Source: a virus. From it: 24,637 nucleotides of DNA. The stretch lies in the IMG/VR virus record IMGVR_UViG_3300043409_000401, positions 1 through 24,637 of that record. One strand, written 5' to 3'. The notes below the pieces were generated by a model, which saw only the letters and a list, made by a program, of their open reading frames with translations, was not told the DNA's origin and ran no database searches. A program made the translations under genes and the position numbers. Of this stretch, positions 15,176 to 22,571 are shown in pieces (position 1 is the stretch's first letter; every line of letters begins with the position of its first letter).

Positions 15176-18100
15176 GGTGCGATACCTTTTGTCAATTGTG
15201 CCACGATAGCCTCAAGTTTGGCAATCCGTGCGTCTTGCTCCACGACCCGCTTGGCCAACTCCACAGCCGACACAAGTGCTGCACCGCCGTAGTTCACAGA
15301 CAGTTGCCCGGTTGCATCGGTTAACACTGAATGTGGAAGAACAGGCTGCAATGATTGAGCAGATACACCGTCTTGTGTTACTTCAATGTCGGTACGATCA
15401 AACGTACCATGTTTAACTTCAGCCAATCGCTCAATAAAATCCATGGGCAGGTTGCGCCAATTTGTTTTTAGGCGGTCATCTGAGGTGGCAGTAAACGATA
15501 CCGCCGAGTAGCTATTTGCGGAATTTAAACCGTTGGCTGTAGTGGCTGTAGTGGCTGTAGTGGCTGTAGTGGCTGTAGTGGCGCTGGTCGCGCTCGTGGC
15601 GGTAGCGGAATTACCAGTGCACGAGGTTGAAGACCCCGCAATGTTCATCGTCTGGCCGCTGATGAATGTGGCTACCGCAGCCGCAGTACCTGACCGAAGA
15701 TAACTGTCCCCCGCCTTCACCATGACAGCGGTTACGCCGGAGGCTTGCGAGTTGTCAGTCGAGTTGAAGTAATTGTTGAAAATGTATCCGCTGGCGTCAG
15801 CAACGACAACCCGGTTTCCGACCCCCGCGCTTGCAGACGGTGTAAATCCACCAACCGTAGCAGAGTTACCGCCGTTGGCAGCAGCCGTCACAGTGATGGC
15901 TGCGGAACCGTCGAACGATACGCCGTTGATTGCCCGAGCAGTCTGTAGCGTAGTGGCGGTTGCAGCATTGCCTGTTGTGGTTGTTGCTGTTGTTGCATTC
16001 CCAGACAAGGCGGCAGTGATCGTGCCTGCGCTGAAGTTGCCAGAAGCGTCTCGCGCCACAATGGCCGAAGCCGTATTGGCTGAGGTTGCGTTGGATGTAA
16101 CCGTGAATGTGGCTGCACCAGCTTGGTTTGCCGTAAATGTCGTTGCCCCAGACAGCCCTGTACCTGACACGTTCAGTGTCAATGTGCCATTACCAATCGC
16201 TGGCGGAGTTATCCAAGACGGCGCTGTTGTGCCGTTTGACTGCAGATACTGCCCAGATGTGCCCGCCGCAGAGAACCCTGTTGCGCCTACACCCGACTGG
16301 AACGGAACAGCCCCAGCCACACCTGCAGCCAAGTTTGTAGCCGTACCCGCCGAAGTGGCTGAAGTAGCGGTGGTTGCATTGCCAGACAGCGCTGCTGTGA
16401 TCGTGCCTGCCGTAAAGTTACCCGAGGCGTCCCGAGCGACGATGGCTGAAGCAGTGTTTGCACTGGTGGCGTTGGATGTGACAGTAAAACTTGAGCTGCC
16501 CGACTGGTTGGCTGTAAATGATGCCGAACCCGACAGGCCTGTGCCGGACACTGCCATGGACAGTGTGCCGTTGTTGACGTTGGCTGCTGTTGTGGCCGTA
16601 CTGGCGTTGCCGTTGAGTGCTGCTGTGATTGTGCCAGCAGTAAAGTTACCCGAAGCATCTCGCGCAACGATGGCCGAGGCTGTGTTGGCTGAAGTTGCCG
16701 TAGTGGCTGCGTTGGGGATGCTGGTCGAGGCCGTCATGGCCCCCGTGCCGTTGCCGTACACATAGCCAGTCAGGGTTGTTGCGCCCGTACCGCCATTACT
16801 AACAGCCAAGGTGCCGCTGACGTGTGTGGTCAGGCCAATCTTGCCCCATGCAGGAGCTGTCCCGACGCCGCCCGAGATCAAGGCATTGCCAGAAACTACA
16901 TCCGCCAGCTTTGCCAAAGAAGTCGTGGTATCCGCATAAACAAGATCGCCAACGGCGTAAGAAGACTGGCCAGTGCCACCGTACACAGCAGCAATGACGC
17001 TGCCGTTCCAAGTACCAGCAGTGAGAGTGCCAACTCCAGTAACACCAGTGTACGAACCGTTAAGCCGCCCAGAAGGCAGCGTGCCCGAAGTGATGTTGGC
17101 TGCATTGGTGGTGTCTGTGGTTGCGGAGGCTGCCAAACCTGAGACGTCGGCTGCGGAAATGGTTCCCCATGCAGGGGCCGCAGACGCTGCGCCCGTACCG
17201 GTCTGAGTCAAAAAGGTTTTGGTTGTCGAAATACTACCTGCCAGCTTGGCCAGTGTGTTGGTTGCCGAGGAATACAGGGTATCGCCCAGCGTGTAGGTTG
17301 TGAGGTTAGTGCCACCGTTTGCAGTAGACAAAGCCCCGGACACCGCGCCGGATTGGTTTAAAGCAACAGCGTTCCACTCGACCTGTGTTCCGCCTGCATT
17401 CATTATCAACGACTTGTAGCCGGCCCCGGGGGCCAGTTTGCCCCACGTATTGGTGCCCGTGCCGTACAGCAGGTTGCCGGTGGAGACGGTGTTTGTCCCA
17501 GTGCCGCCGTTGGTTGCGGCCACAGTTCCCGTCAAGGAAATGTTCTGCCCAGTAACGTCAATTGGAGCCACGCCCACATAAGTAACTGCACCGCTGAACT
17601 GGGTGTACGTCAGATCGGTGTACCCAATAATCATTGTATTGGGTTCGGTCGTCAGAATATTAGAGTTGCCCGCGTTCAGATCACCGTCTTGGGTGTAGTA
17701 ATAGTCGCCCGTACCCACGCCGTTTGGATCAGCTGGGCTTACTCTATTGGAGTCCGTTGCCCGTGTCAGCTCCCAGTTTGTAGCGCCGCTGCCGACCGTG
17801 GTCACGGTGTAAACGCCGTTCTCTTCCGGGTTGGTCTGTGAACGCACCATGACCCGGTTGGTCAGTGCCAAGGCCACGTTGTCAATTGTTAGCGCAATCT
17901 GTGTGCCCGAGTTTGTCAGCTTCGAGCCGACGCCGGAGTTGGCCCGAGTGTTGTATGCCAAGCCTGTAGCGTTGGTTAAACCCGTAAGTTCCGAGTTGCC
18001 AAACGTAATCGACACCGTAATCTGGTTTAACGCAGGCGTTGAGTAAACGAAATAGGCGGTGTTGGTAGACAGGCCATTCCCAGCAGTGCTGTACAGCCAG

Positions 18101-19131
18101 ATTTGGTCATTAAGACTCAGCCCGTGGTTCACGGATGTGGTCAGTGTTTTGGTGCTAGTAATGTCTGTGATGTTAAACGTCGTGCCGCCTTGCGTGTAGC
18201 TGGCTGTCAAGTTAGCGTCGGTCTCCACCAGAACCGGGTCATGGATGTGAATACCAGCAGCGACTTGGTTGTCCACGTACTGTTTGGTAGCGGCCTGCAG
18301 GGAAAGCGTTGGGTTGGCCGAAAGCAGAACTGTAGAGGCAAAGTCTGCTGCGCCAGTCACGCTGGTTGTGCCCGCCACAGTCAAATCAGACGCCATCTCT
18401 ACGCTTTGGTCCGCACCTTTGATGCGAATAGCTTCGTTGGTAAGCTCTACGCCACCAGCAAAAAGGATTACGTCCTTGTTGGCCGTCTGGTTTCCGACCA
18501 GAAAGTCATCGCCATCGTGGTAAACGTAGCCTGAGCCGGGTGGAAAAATTGGAAAATCAACGGACGTGTAGTTGGAGCTGGCAATGCCCATGTCCGTGAA
18601 ATTTGTGCCGCCATCAGTTGTTAGGTCGTTGTATGCAACGATGTCTGTAGAGGCATCTGCGCCGTCGCTTTGGTTCCAAGCATAAAGCTGGGCAAAACTA
18701 TTGGTGTCAGCGTAAAACTCACCAAGCGCAGCGGACAACGACGTATAAGAGGTTACTCCTGTTCCGATAATCGTAATCGGGCCGCCGTCGATCAGTACGT
18801 TGCCTGCAGCTTCTTCGTAAATGGCTCTCTCGGCGGGGTACGTGACAAACACGTCCTTGGTGCCCGCAGAGAAATCAACCAGAGCCCCTGCGTTGCTTGA
18901 CTCGTAAACCGTGTCCCGCGCCAAGTACCAAGTACCCGTAACCTGAGTTACAGTCCCCTTGCCTACCTCCCATTCGGACCCCGACTGCAATGCAATGGTG
19001 TAGTACGTGGTGTTGCCGTCGCCAATAGCAGCGAAGTCTTGGTACCCTGTTGCCGCAGCGCCAAGCGTCACCGGTCCTGTTCCGACGATGCCGGAAGAAA
19101 CCTTAACTCTGTCTTTTAAAACGATGGCCAT
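15172..19131 (-). CDS. Long tail fibre with C-terminal S74 self-cleaving chaperone domain, 1319 residues
   Basis: GAGG five bases upstream supports the ATG. Residues 1-105 form an attachment module ending SAGTKDVFVTYPAERAIYEE. A classic fibre motif, ATKQYVDNQVAAGIHIHDPV, lies at 281-300, and VMVRSQTNPEENGVYTV at 427-443 is a common fibre beta module. The long shaft is Thr/Ser/Ala/Gly-rich, with NGGTG turns and a repeated block containing SAIVARDASGNF three times. A run of Thr-Thr-Ala triplets precedes the C-terminal domain. That domain begins at S1217-D1218 with SDDRLKTNWRNLPMDF, the signature of the S74 intramolecular chaperone, which helps the trimer fold and then cuts itself off at the Ser-Asp bond. 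A coiled coil (VEQDARIAKLEAIVAQL) ends it. This is the likely host-recognition fibre. No enzymatic depolymerase domain is apparent. Confidence 0.92.
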   Translation of the reverse strand: MAIVLKDRVKVSSGIVGTGPVTLGAAATGYQDFAAIGDGNTTYYTIALQSGSEWEVGKGTVTQVTGTWYLARDTVYESSNAGALVDFSAGTKDVFVTYPAERAIYEEAAGNVLIDGGPITIIGTGVTSYTSLSAALGEFYADTNSFAQLYAWNQSDGADASTDIVAYNDLTTDGGTNFTDMGIASSNYTSVDFPIFPPGSGYVYHDGDDFLVGNQTANKDVILFAGGVELTNEAIRIKGADQSVEMASDLTVAGTTSVTGAADFASTVLLSANPTLSLQAATKQYVDNQVAAGIHIHDPVLVETDANLTASYTQGGTTFNITDITSTKTLTTSVNHGLSLNDQIWLYSTAGNGLSTNTAYFVYSTPALNQITVSITFGNSELTGLTNATGLAYNTRANSGVGSKLTNSGTQIALTIDNVALALTNRVMVRSQTNPEENGVYTVTTVGSGATNWELTRATDSNRVSPADPNGVGTGDYYYTQDGDLNAGNSNILTTEPNTMIIGYTDLTYTQFSGAVTYVGVAPIDVTGQNISLTGTVAATNGGTGTNTVSTGNLLYGTGTNTWGKLAPGAGYKSLIMNAGGTQVEWNAVALNQSGAVSGALSTANGGTNLTTYTLGDTLYSSATNTLAKLAGSISTTKTFLTQTGTGAASAAPAWGTISAADVSGLAASATTDTTNAANITSGTLPSGRLNGSYTGVTGVGTLTAGTWNGSVIAAVYGGTGQSSYAVGDLVYADTTTSLAKLADVVSGNALISGGVGTAPAWGKIGLTTHVSGTLAVSNGGTGATTLTGYVYGNGTGAMTASTSIPNAATTATSANTASAIVARDASGNFTAGTITAALNGNASTATTAANVNNGTLSMAVSGTGLSGSASFTANQSGSSSFTVTSNATSANTASAIVARDASGNFTAGTITAALSGNATTATSATSAGTATNLAAGVAGAVPFQSGVGATGFSAAGTSGQYLQSNGTTAPSWITPPAIGNGTLTLNVSGTGLSGATTFTANQAGAATFTVTSNATSANTASAIVARDASGNFSAGTITAALSGNATTATTTTGNAATATTLQTARAINGVSFDGSAAITVTAAANGGNSATVGGFTPSASAGVGNRVVVADASGYIFNNYFNSTDNSQASGVTAVMVKAGDSYLRSGTAAAVATFISGQTMNIAGSSTSCTGNSATATSATSATTATTATTATTATTANGLNSANSYSAVSFTATSDDRLKTNWRNLPMDFIERLAEVKHGTFDRTDIEVTQDGVSAQSLQPVLPHSVLTDATGQLSVNYGGAALVSAVELAKRVVEQDARIAKLEAIVAQLTKGIAP
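15535..15579 (-). repeat. Five tandem copies of a 9-base unit in the long fibre gene
   Basis: Five exact copies of GGCTGTAGT on the plus strand, encoding repeated Thr-Thr-Ala just before the S74 domain. Being a multiple of three, length changes would keep the frame. Confidence 0.95.
16008..16707 (-). repeat. Three interspersed shaft modules in the long fibre
   Basis: Blocks at about 16008-16108, 16387-16488 and 16615-16707 encode the same SAIVARDASGNF-containing segment, two of them joined to a VSGTGLSG plus FTANQ block. They are related in DNA as well as protein and could recombine. Confidence 0.85.
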
Positions 19132-19136
19132 GTGTG

Positions 19137-19140
19137 CCTC
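19137..19140 (-). promoter_or_regulatory. Ribosome binding site of the long fibre gene (GAGG-CACAC-ATG)
   Basis: GAGG with a CACAC spacer precedes the ATG. The same 12 bases are found before the 473-residue virion gene. Confidence 0.75.
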
Positions 19141-19995
19141 TTAGTTCTGTGTTTGCACTGTGTGCCAAGTAGTAGGCTGGCTGTCATCAATGACGCCCCA
19201 AGATGTTGACTGACTGGCGTTTATGCCCGCCCAATTTGCGTTCTGTGCATCGTCAATAACTTCCCAAAGGAGCCGGGCAAAAAACTGGTCTACTGCAATC
19301 GCACCGTCCGTTATGGTAGCGTAAAACACTGCCGTTGTGAATAGCAACTCAAGGGCCGCCACCGTCTCGTCCACACGCGCATTAAACACGGACGGCTCAA
19401 CTAAGGCCGACATGTCGCCAGTTGCCAGCTCAGAGATAAATGTGGCGAAATCCATGCGGGCGGCGACGATTTCGGAGCCAGCGGCGGATTCTGAGATTCC
19501 CGCCGGGAACGTGGTGGATGCAACAACAGTCTCTGATGCGGTGGCCTGCTCAGAAATATTTGGAGTAAACACAGCAAGGGTGCTTACAGAATCTACTCCT
19601 GTCGCGCTGTCCGAAGTTGCAGTTTGGAATGTGGCAGCGGCTGCTACGTTGTCCGTACCGGTCAACAACTCCAAGATCAGTGCGCTAAAGTCAACCTGCG
19701 CCGCAGCTGTATCCGTTCCAGAGCCGCCGTCCACCGCGCTGACAGCAAAGTCAACAAGCACAGCGGTAGCGTCAGAAGCTGTAGCGCCTTCAAACGAAAG
19801 CGCAGTAAAGATGGAAGCAGCGACTTGGGCAACGTCGGAAATTACTGCGGTGTCTGCAAATGCAACTGGGAATACTGTCTGAGCAAGAAACGCATCAAAT
19901 GCTACAGACAACTCCGCAATCGAAACATCGTAAGAAACTCCGCCTTCGCCCGTTGCCCCCAGTGGGGCCGCCGCAAGTGGTGCGAACCCAAGCAC
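19141..19995 (-). CDS. Repeat-built virion protein with C-terminal tryptophan repeats, 284 residues
   Basis: I place the start at a GTG (19995) with AGGGG six bases upstream; the resulting N-terminus MLGFAPLAAAPLGATGEGGV is typical of this kind of phage protein. Residues 24-243 consist of about eleven degenerate units of roughly 20 residues, each with a pattern like xISExATxSDxVxAxxxFxA. The last 41 residues are four tryptophan-headed units of 11 residues (WEVIDDAQNAN, WAGINASQSTS, WGVIDDSQPTT, then WHTVQTQN). Such periodic beta units fit a fibrous or surface-exposed virion part. The gene directly precedes the long tail fibre gene (9-base gap), so a fibre-attachment or collar role is possible. 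No named domain is recognised. Confidence 0.68.
   Translation of the reverse strand: MLGFAPLAAAPLGATGEGGVSYDVSIAELSVAFDAFLAQTVFPVAFADTAVISDVAQVAASIFTALSFEGATASDATAVLVDFAVSAVDGGSGTDTAAAQVDFSALILELLTGTDNVAAAATFQTATSDSATGVDSVSTLAVFTPNISEQATASETVVASTTFPAGISESAAGSEIVAARMDFATFISELATGDMSALVEPSVFNARVDETVAALELLFTTAVFYATITDGAIAVDQFFARLLWEVIDDAQNANWAGINASQSTSWGVIDDSQPTTWHTVQTQN
19144..19266 (-). repeat. Four Trp-headed 11-residue units at the end of the 284-residue protein
   Basis: Tryptophans recur exactly every 11 residues from W244, with I/V at position 4 and Q at position 8 of the first three units. Confidence 0.9.
19267..19926 (-). repeat. About eleven degenerate 20-residue units in the 284-residue protein
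   Basis: Units follow the pattern xISExATxSDxVxAxxxFxA, for example NISEQATASETVVASTTFPA and GISESAAGSEIVAARMDFAT. DNA similarity is low. Confidence 0.75.
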
Positions 19996-20001
19996 TGGGT
20001 G

Positions 20002-20006
20002 CCCCT
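20002..20006 (-). promoter_or_regulatory. Ribosome binding site AGGGG before a GTG start
   Basis: AGGGG six bases upstream of GTG at 19995 supports the non-ATG start of the 284-residue repeat protein. Confidence 0.7.
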
Positions 20007-20007
20007 A

Positions 20008-20586
20008 TCAAGCCGCGTCGAGGCTGAAGGTGTATGTGACGTTCAAGGTATCGCCGGACACAACCACTCGGTCGCCGGGAGACTGGAAGTCTGCCTCAGA
20101 GAACAAAATGCCGGAAGTGCCGCTGGCCACGGTACACAAGAAAGCGCCTGCAACAGTACCGCCTGCGCCCGAAATCGAGAACGAAGAAGGGGCTGCGCTG
20201 TTGGAAATCACCGAAGGATCAGCGCTGGTGGCTGTACCAAACGTGATGGCTTTGCGTGAACCAGCGTAATTGGTGAACTCAGTCCAGCCGCCGTGGATGG
20301 CCAATGTGTCGGTTGCGGCGTATGTGGTGCCGGAGCCGGGTCCAGTCACCAACCCAAGAAAAAACGCCGCCGTGTAGGTGGAGCCCTTGAAGTATTGGGT
20401 GTTCATGTCCTGCAGACCTTCGTTGACCACGAGGTTGTGCATGCTGTCTTCCCACTTCAGGTTGCCATCTTTGTCGAGGCACTGAACGTGGTACACGCCG
20501 CCGCCTTGAGCGGCTGTGGAAAGGCCAGTCTTTGCAACCAAACCTGCTGCTGCGGCATCGCCGGAATGTGCTTTGTCTTGGAACAT
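20008..20586 (-). CDS. Conserved virion structural protein candidate, 192 residues
   Basis: The ATG at 20586 has a strong AAGGAG six bases upstream. The open frame continues further 5' but would overlap the preceding gene by nearly 190 bases and reads as its shadow, so the shorter start is preferred. The N-terminal 30 residues are Ala/Gly-rich. Residues 39-58 (KDGNLKWEDSMHNLVVNEGL) and the following DMNTQYFKGSTYTAAFFLGL are the recognisable core of a family found in many metagenomic phages, usually beside the gene that precedes it here. The rest is beta-rich and ends DTLNVTYTFSLDAA. A structural role in head decoration or tail is inferred from context; no function is established. Confidence 0.68.
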   Translation of the reverse strand: MFQDKAHSGDAAAAGLVAKTGLSTAAQGGGVYHVQCLDKDGNLKWEDSMHNLVVNEGLQDMNTQYFKGSTYTAAFFLGLVTGPGSGTTYAATDTLAIHGGWTEFTNYAGSRKAITFGTATSADPSVISNSAAPSSFSISGAGGTVAGAFLCTVASGTSGILFSEADFQSPGDRVVVSGDTLNVTYTFSLDAA

Positions 20587-20592
20587 GGAAAA

Positions 20593-20598
20593 CTCCTT
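20593..20598 (-). promoter_or_regulatory. Ribosome binding site AAGGAG fixing the start at 20586
   Basis: A perfect AAGGAG lies six bases before the ATG and overlaps the stop of the upstream gene. It decides against the longer in-frame start. Confidence 0.85.
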
Positions 20599-21013
20599 AT
20601 GCGAATCGAATGAGCGCTGATGTGGCCGTGTTTGCGGGCATCTGCACAGTGAATGAAGTGGTGGCGGTCTTGTCTGCCCCGAAGTCCAAAACAGCAATGG
20701 CTTTGTTGCCCTTGCTTGCATTGTAAATGAGCGCCCCACGGGCAGTAAAGCCAGCTGGATTCCAGACTGAATCGGCAAAATCAACGTACGCTGTTGTGCC
20801 TGAAGTCAACACCGTCACGCCCGTCAATATATTGCCGCCAGCCACGTACCCAGTCCCTGAGGTTTCGCCTGTGGTGCTGTACACCGTGGTGGCTGCGCCC
20901 AGCTCTGCTGTGGCCAAGAACAACGCCATCTTGAGCGTGTCCGTCTCAAGGTCGTGAACGCCCAGCAAAACCTCTTGTTTGAAGCTCGTGGTGAGGGTTT
21001 GCTCAAAGGCCAT
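20597..21013 (-). CDS. Conserved virion structural protein candidate, 138 residues
   Basis: The start lies one base after the stop of the adaptor gene, and the AAGGTGA within the adaptor's last codons can act as its ribosome binding site. The protein opens with TSFKQEVLLGVHDLETDTLK and MALFLATAELGAATTVYST. It continues with GTGYVAGGNILTGVTV, ARGALIYNASKGNKAIAVLD and a Thr-rich end. This is a compact beta protein common in uncultured tailed phages. Its size and pairing with the 192-residue gene suggest both belong to one virion substructure. It could be a decoration or tail-knob protein; I cannot say which. Confidence 0.68.
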   Translation of the reverse strand: MAFEQTLTTSFKQEVLLGVHDLETDTLKMALFLATAELGAATTVYSTTGETSGTGYVAGGNILTGVTVLTSGTTAYVDFADSVWNPAGFTARGALIYNASKGNKAIAVLDFGADKTATTSFTVQMPANTATSALIRFA

Positions 21014-21014
21014 A

Positions 21015-21695
21015 TCAAGTCACCTTCTGCTTGTACTGGCCGTCGCGGTAGGCATCGCCCCGCTCCATGCCATCACCCAGACGTTTGGCCAAGCCCAGAG
21101 CTTCACCGTACTTGGTGTTGTACAGCTGAACCATGTCGGCCTCGCCCTTCATGAACGTGACGGCCTCAACCAGTGAGCCGTACAGCAGCACAGAGTCAAA
21201 GTTATCGCCCAGCCATGTCTGGCCAGACGCCGCCACACTGATTGACTCCGGGTAGTAGTAAAAATGCAGTTCTACCGAGTACGCTGCCGCAGGGGTTGGC
21301 CCCAAGATGAACGACAGCTCGTTTGTAATGACTGGCGACGGGTCATTTGTGGTAGTCGGACCAAACAAGGCGTAGTACTTAGGGAGCCCCGTGCTTGTCG
21401 GCGTTGGGTATGCCTGCCGGATGAAGTTCACATCCTTGTTAAGCAGATACTCGTATGCGCCAGTAGCATCAATTACTGCCAAAGAATACACGGCCAAGAA
21501 GTCCGAAGGCGCGGAAAGGTATTTGTTGTTTGCAGTGGTCAGGCCAACAACATTCTTGCGAATCGAAGGAAACTGCACCGTGTTGAAGATACGCTGCTCC
21601 GCCTGCCTGACAAACACCGGAATGTTGGAGACAAAATCTTGGTCGAAGTTCTGCGTGTAATCGCAGATCGCAGCAGTCAACTGGGTGTAGTTCAT
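21015..21695 (-). CDS. Head-tail adaptor, SU10-type, 226 residues
   Basis: The protein starts MNYTQLTAAICDYTQNFDQD and continues VSNIPVFVRQAEQRIFNTVQ, the helical beginning of adaptor proteins like that of phage SU10. A beta-rich middle follows (YLSAPSDFLAVYSLAVIDAT, later LPKYYALFGP). The helical end (DNFDSVLLYGSLVEAVTFMK, then MVQLYNTKYGEALGLAKRLG) completes the pattern of a ring-forming connector below the portal. Length fits the family. It would join portal and tail and help keep packaged DNA inside. The start lies 7 bases after the preceding stop and has no obvious Shine-Dalgarno. The family call is from recognition of the pattern. Confidence 0.78.
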   Translation of the reverse strand: MNYTQLTAAICDYTQNFDQDFVSNIPVFVRQAEQRIFNTVQFPSIRKNVVGLTTANNKYLSAPSDFLAVYSLAVIDATGAYEYLLNKDVNFIRQAYPTPTSTGLPKYYALFGPTTTNDPSPVITNELSFILGPTPAAAYSVELHFYYYPESISVAASGQTWLGDNFDSVLLYGSLVEAVTFMKGEADMVQLYNTKYGEALGLAKRLGDGMERGDAYRDGQYKQKVT

Positions 21696-21702
21696 GTTCG
21701 TA

Positions 21703-21975
21703 TCAGGCCATTGGACCGCGAGCCATTACGCCTTTGGTGGCACAGCCGGTACCACGGATTTTAATGCCTGAAGTCTTAACGTCATCGGCAGCAGGATCGC
21801 CCATGCTTACGCGAGGGGTGGCTGTGTACCGAGTCATTTTGTTGGCAGCCAGCGTATTGGGGTCTTGCATGACCTTGGCGCCAGTACCAGCTTTGCCGTC
21901 CATTGTGTGGGGCTTGGCGTAGACGCTGGCTTGGCCAACTTCTTTGCCCATCATTTTTTGACTGAATTTAGCCAT
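21703..21975 (-). CDS. Small basic phage protein with C-terminal RGTGCATKG motif, 90 residues
   Basis: GAGGTT upstream supports the ATG, which lies one base after the stop of the previous gene. The chain is polar, with no membrane segment, and contains DGKAGTGAKVMQDPNTLAAN. It ends KIRGTGCATKGVMARGPMA. That end resembles motifs in two other small proteins of this cluster (64 and 128 residues). No function is known to me. Its place between zinc-ribbon and adaptor genes suggests a minor virion or assembly protein. Confidence 0.62.
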   Translation of the reverse strand: MAKFSQKMMGKEVGQASVYAKPHTMDGKAGTGAKVMQDPNTLAANKMTRYTATPRVSMGDPAADDVKTSGIKIRGTGCATKGVMARGPMA

Positions 21976-21976
21976 A

Positions 21977-22171
21977 TTAACCTCGCTTTTGTGCTGCGAC
22001 TTTGGCCAAGTTACGGCCCATGGTCTTCATATCAGCATTGGACTTGCCGCCGCCGCTTTTGCCGGGTTTACCCCCCGCTTGGATTGCAACGGTTGGGCCG
22101 CTGTCGCCCAGATTTTTACCTTTGGTCTTGCCTTTGGAGGCAATGCCGTCTGCAGATCGTGTAAATGCCAT
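21977..22171 (-). CDS. Very small Gly/Lys-rich phage protein, 64 residues
   Basis: A strong AAGGAG six bases before the ATG argues that this short gene is translated. The N-terminus carries ADGIASKGKTKGKN, a motif partly shared with neighbouring small proteins. The rest is rich in Gly, Lys and Ser with AGGKPGKSGGGKSN, and ends in a basic helix (MKTMGRNLAKVAAQKRG). It is likely disordered and nucleic-acid- or partner-binding, but this is inference from composition only. Confidence 0.6.
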   Translation of the reverse strand: MAFTRSADGIASKGKTKGKNLGDSGPTVAIQAGGKPGKSGGGKSNADMKTMGRNLAKVAAQKRG

Positions 22172-22177
22172 GATAGG

Positions 22178-22183
22178 CTCCTT
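22178..22183 (-). promoter_or_regulatory. Ribosome binding site AAGGAG of a 64-codon gene
   Basis: The strong site six bases before ATG at 22171 is the main proof that this very short gene is real. Confidence 0.75.
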
Positions 22184-22571
22184 AATTTGTCACTACCGTG
22201 ACTGTACCAACAAAACCCGTTGCCACCAAGTTATTTGGCGTCAACCCCGCATCAAAAAAGCTCGATCCGCCGACCGGATTCCAGCCCCACTGAATATCCC
22301 GGCTGCCGCCGCCGTTAAACCCATCCACCCCGATGCCAGATGTGACATACGTTGTGTCCCTGCGCGGGTTGCGCAAGGCCTGTGGATCATCCACCGGAAA
22401 CGTGCCGAGCATCAGCTGTGGCTGATCGGGGTCCCAACACGCAGGGCAGACCAGCAGATCGTATTTGCGCTGCTTAATAATCTCGGTTTTAAGCTCTTTG
22501 AGCTTGTACTGCTGCCCGCAACGATCGCACGAAGCGATCGCCCGTTTGCCGGACGCAAACCGATTGGCCAT
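22182..22571 (-). CDS. Zinc-ribbon phage protein, 129 residues
   Basis: Two CxxC pairs, C15/C18 (CDRC) and C42/C45 (CPAC), with a basic helix between them (KLKELKTEIIKQRK) form a treble-clef or zinc-ribbon-like site. Downstream come DPDQPQLMLGTFPVDDPQAL and a C-terminal beta region with WGWNPVGGSSFFDAG and TGFVGTVTVV. The start codon directly follows the stop of the adaptor gene (TAAATG), with a GGGGGTGGGG stretch upstream. The protein is of a kind repeatedly found near head-tail genes of uncultured phages. It is probably a structural or assembly protein using zinc for stability; a DNA-binding role is also possible. Confidence 0.72.
   Translation of the reverse strand: MANRFASGKRAIASCDRCGQQYKLKELKTEIIKQRKYDLLVCPACWDPDQPQLMLGTFPVDDPQALRNPRRDTTYVTSGIGVDGFNGGGSRDIQWGWNPVGGSSFFDAGLTPNNLVATGFVGTVTVVTN

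Noticed and set aside
14066-15579. CRISPR-like regular repeats
   Set aside because: The 9-base units are contiguous, in frame and coding; there are no spacers.
15773-16765. Plus-strand open frame of 330 codons, Val/Ala-rich with repeats
   Set aside because: It is the mirror of the fibre repeats on the minus strand.
13598-19131. Diversity-generating retroelement acting on the fibre genes
   Set aside because: No reverse transcriptase and no template/variable repeat pair with adenine-directed differences is visible in the window.
20587-20784. 66-residue N-terminal extension of the 192-residue protein
   Set aside because: It overlaps the preceding gene in another frame and the strong ribosome binding site stands before the internal ATG.
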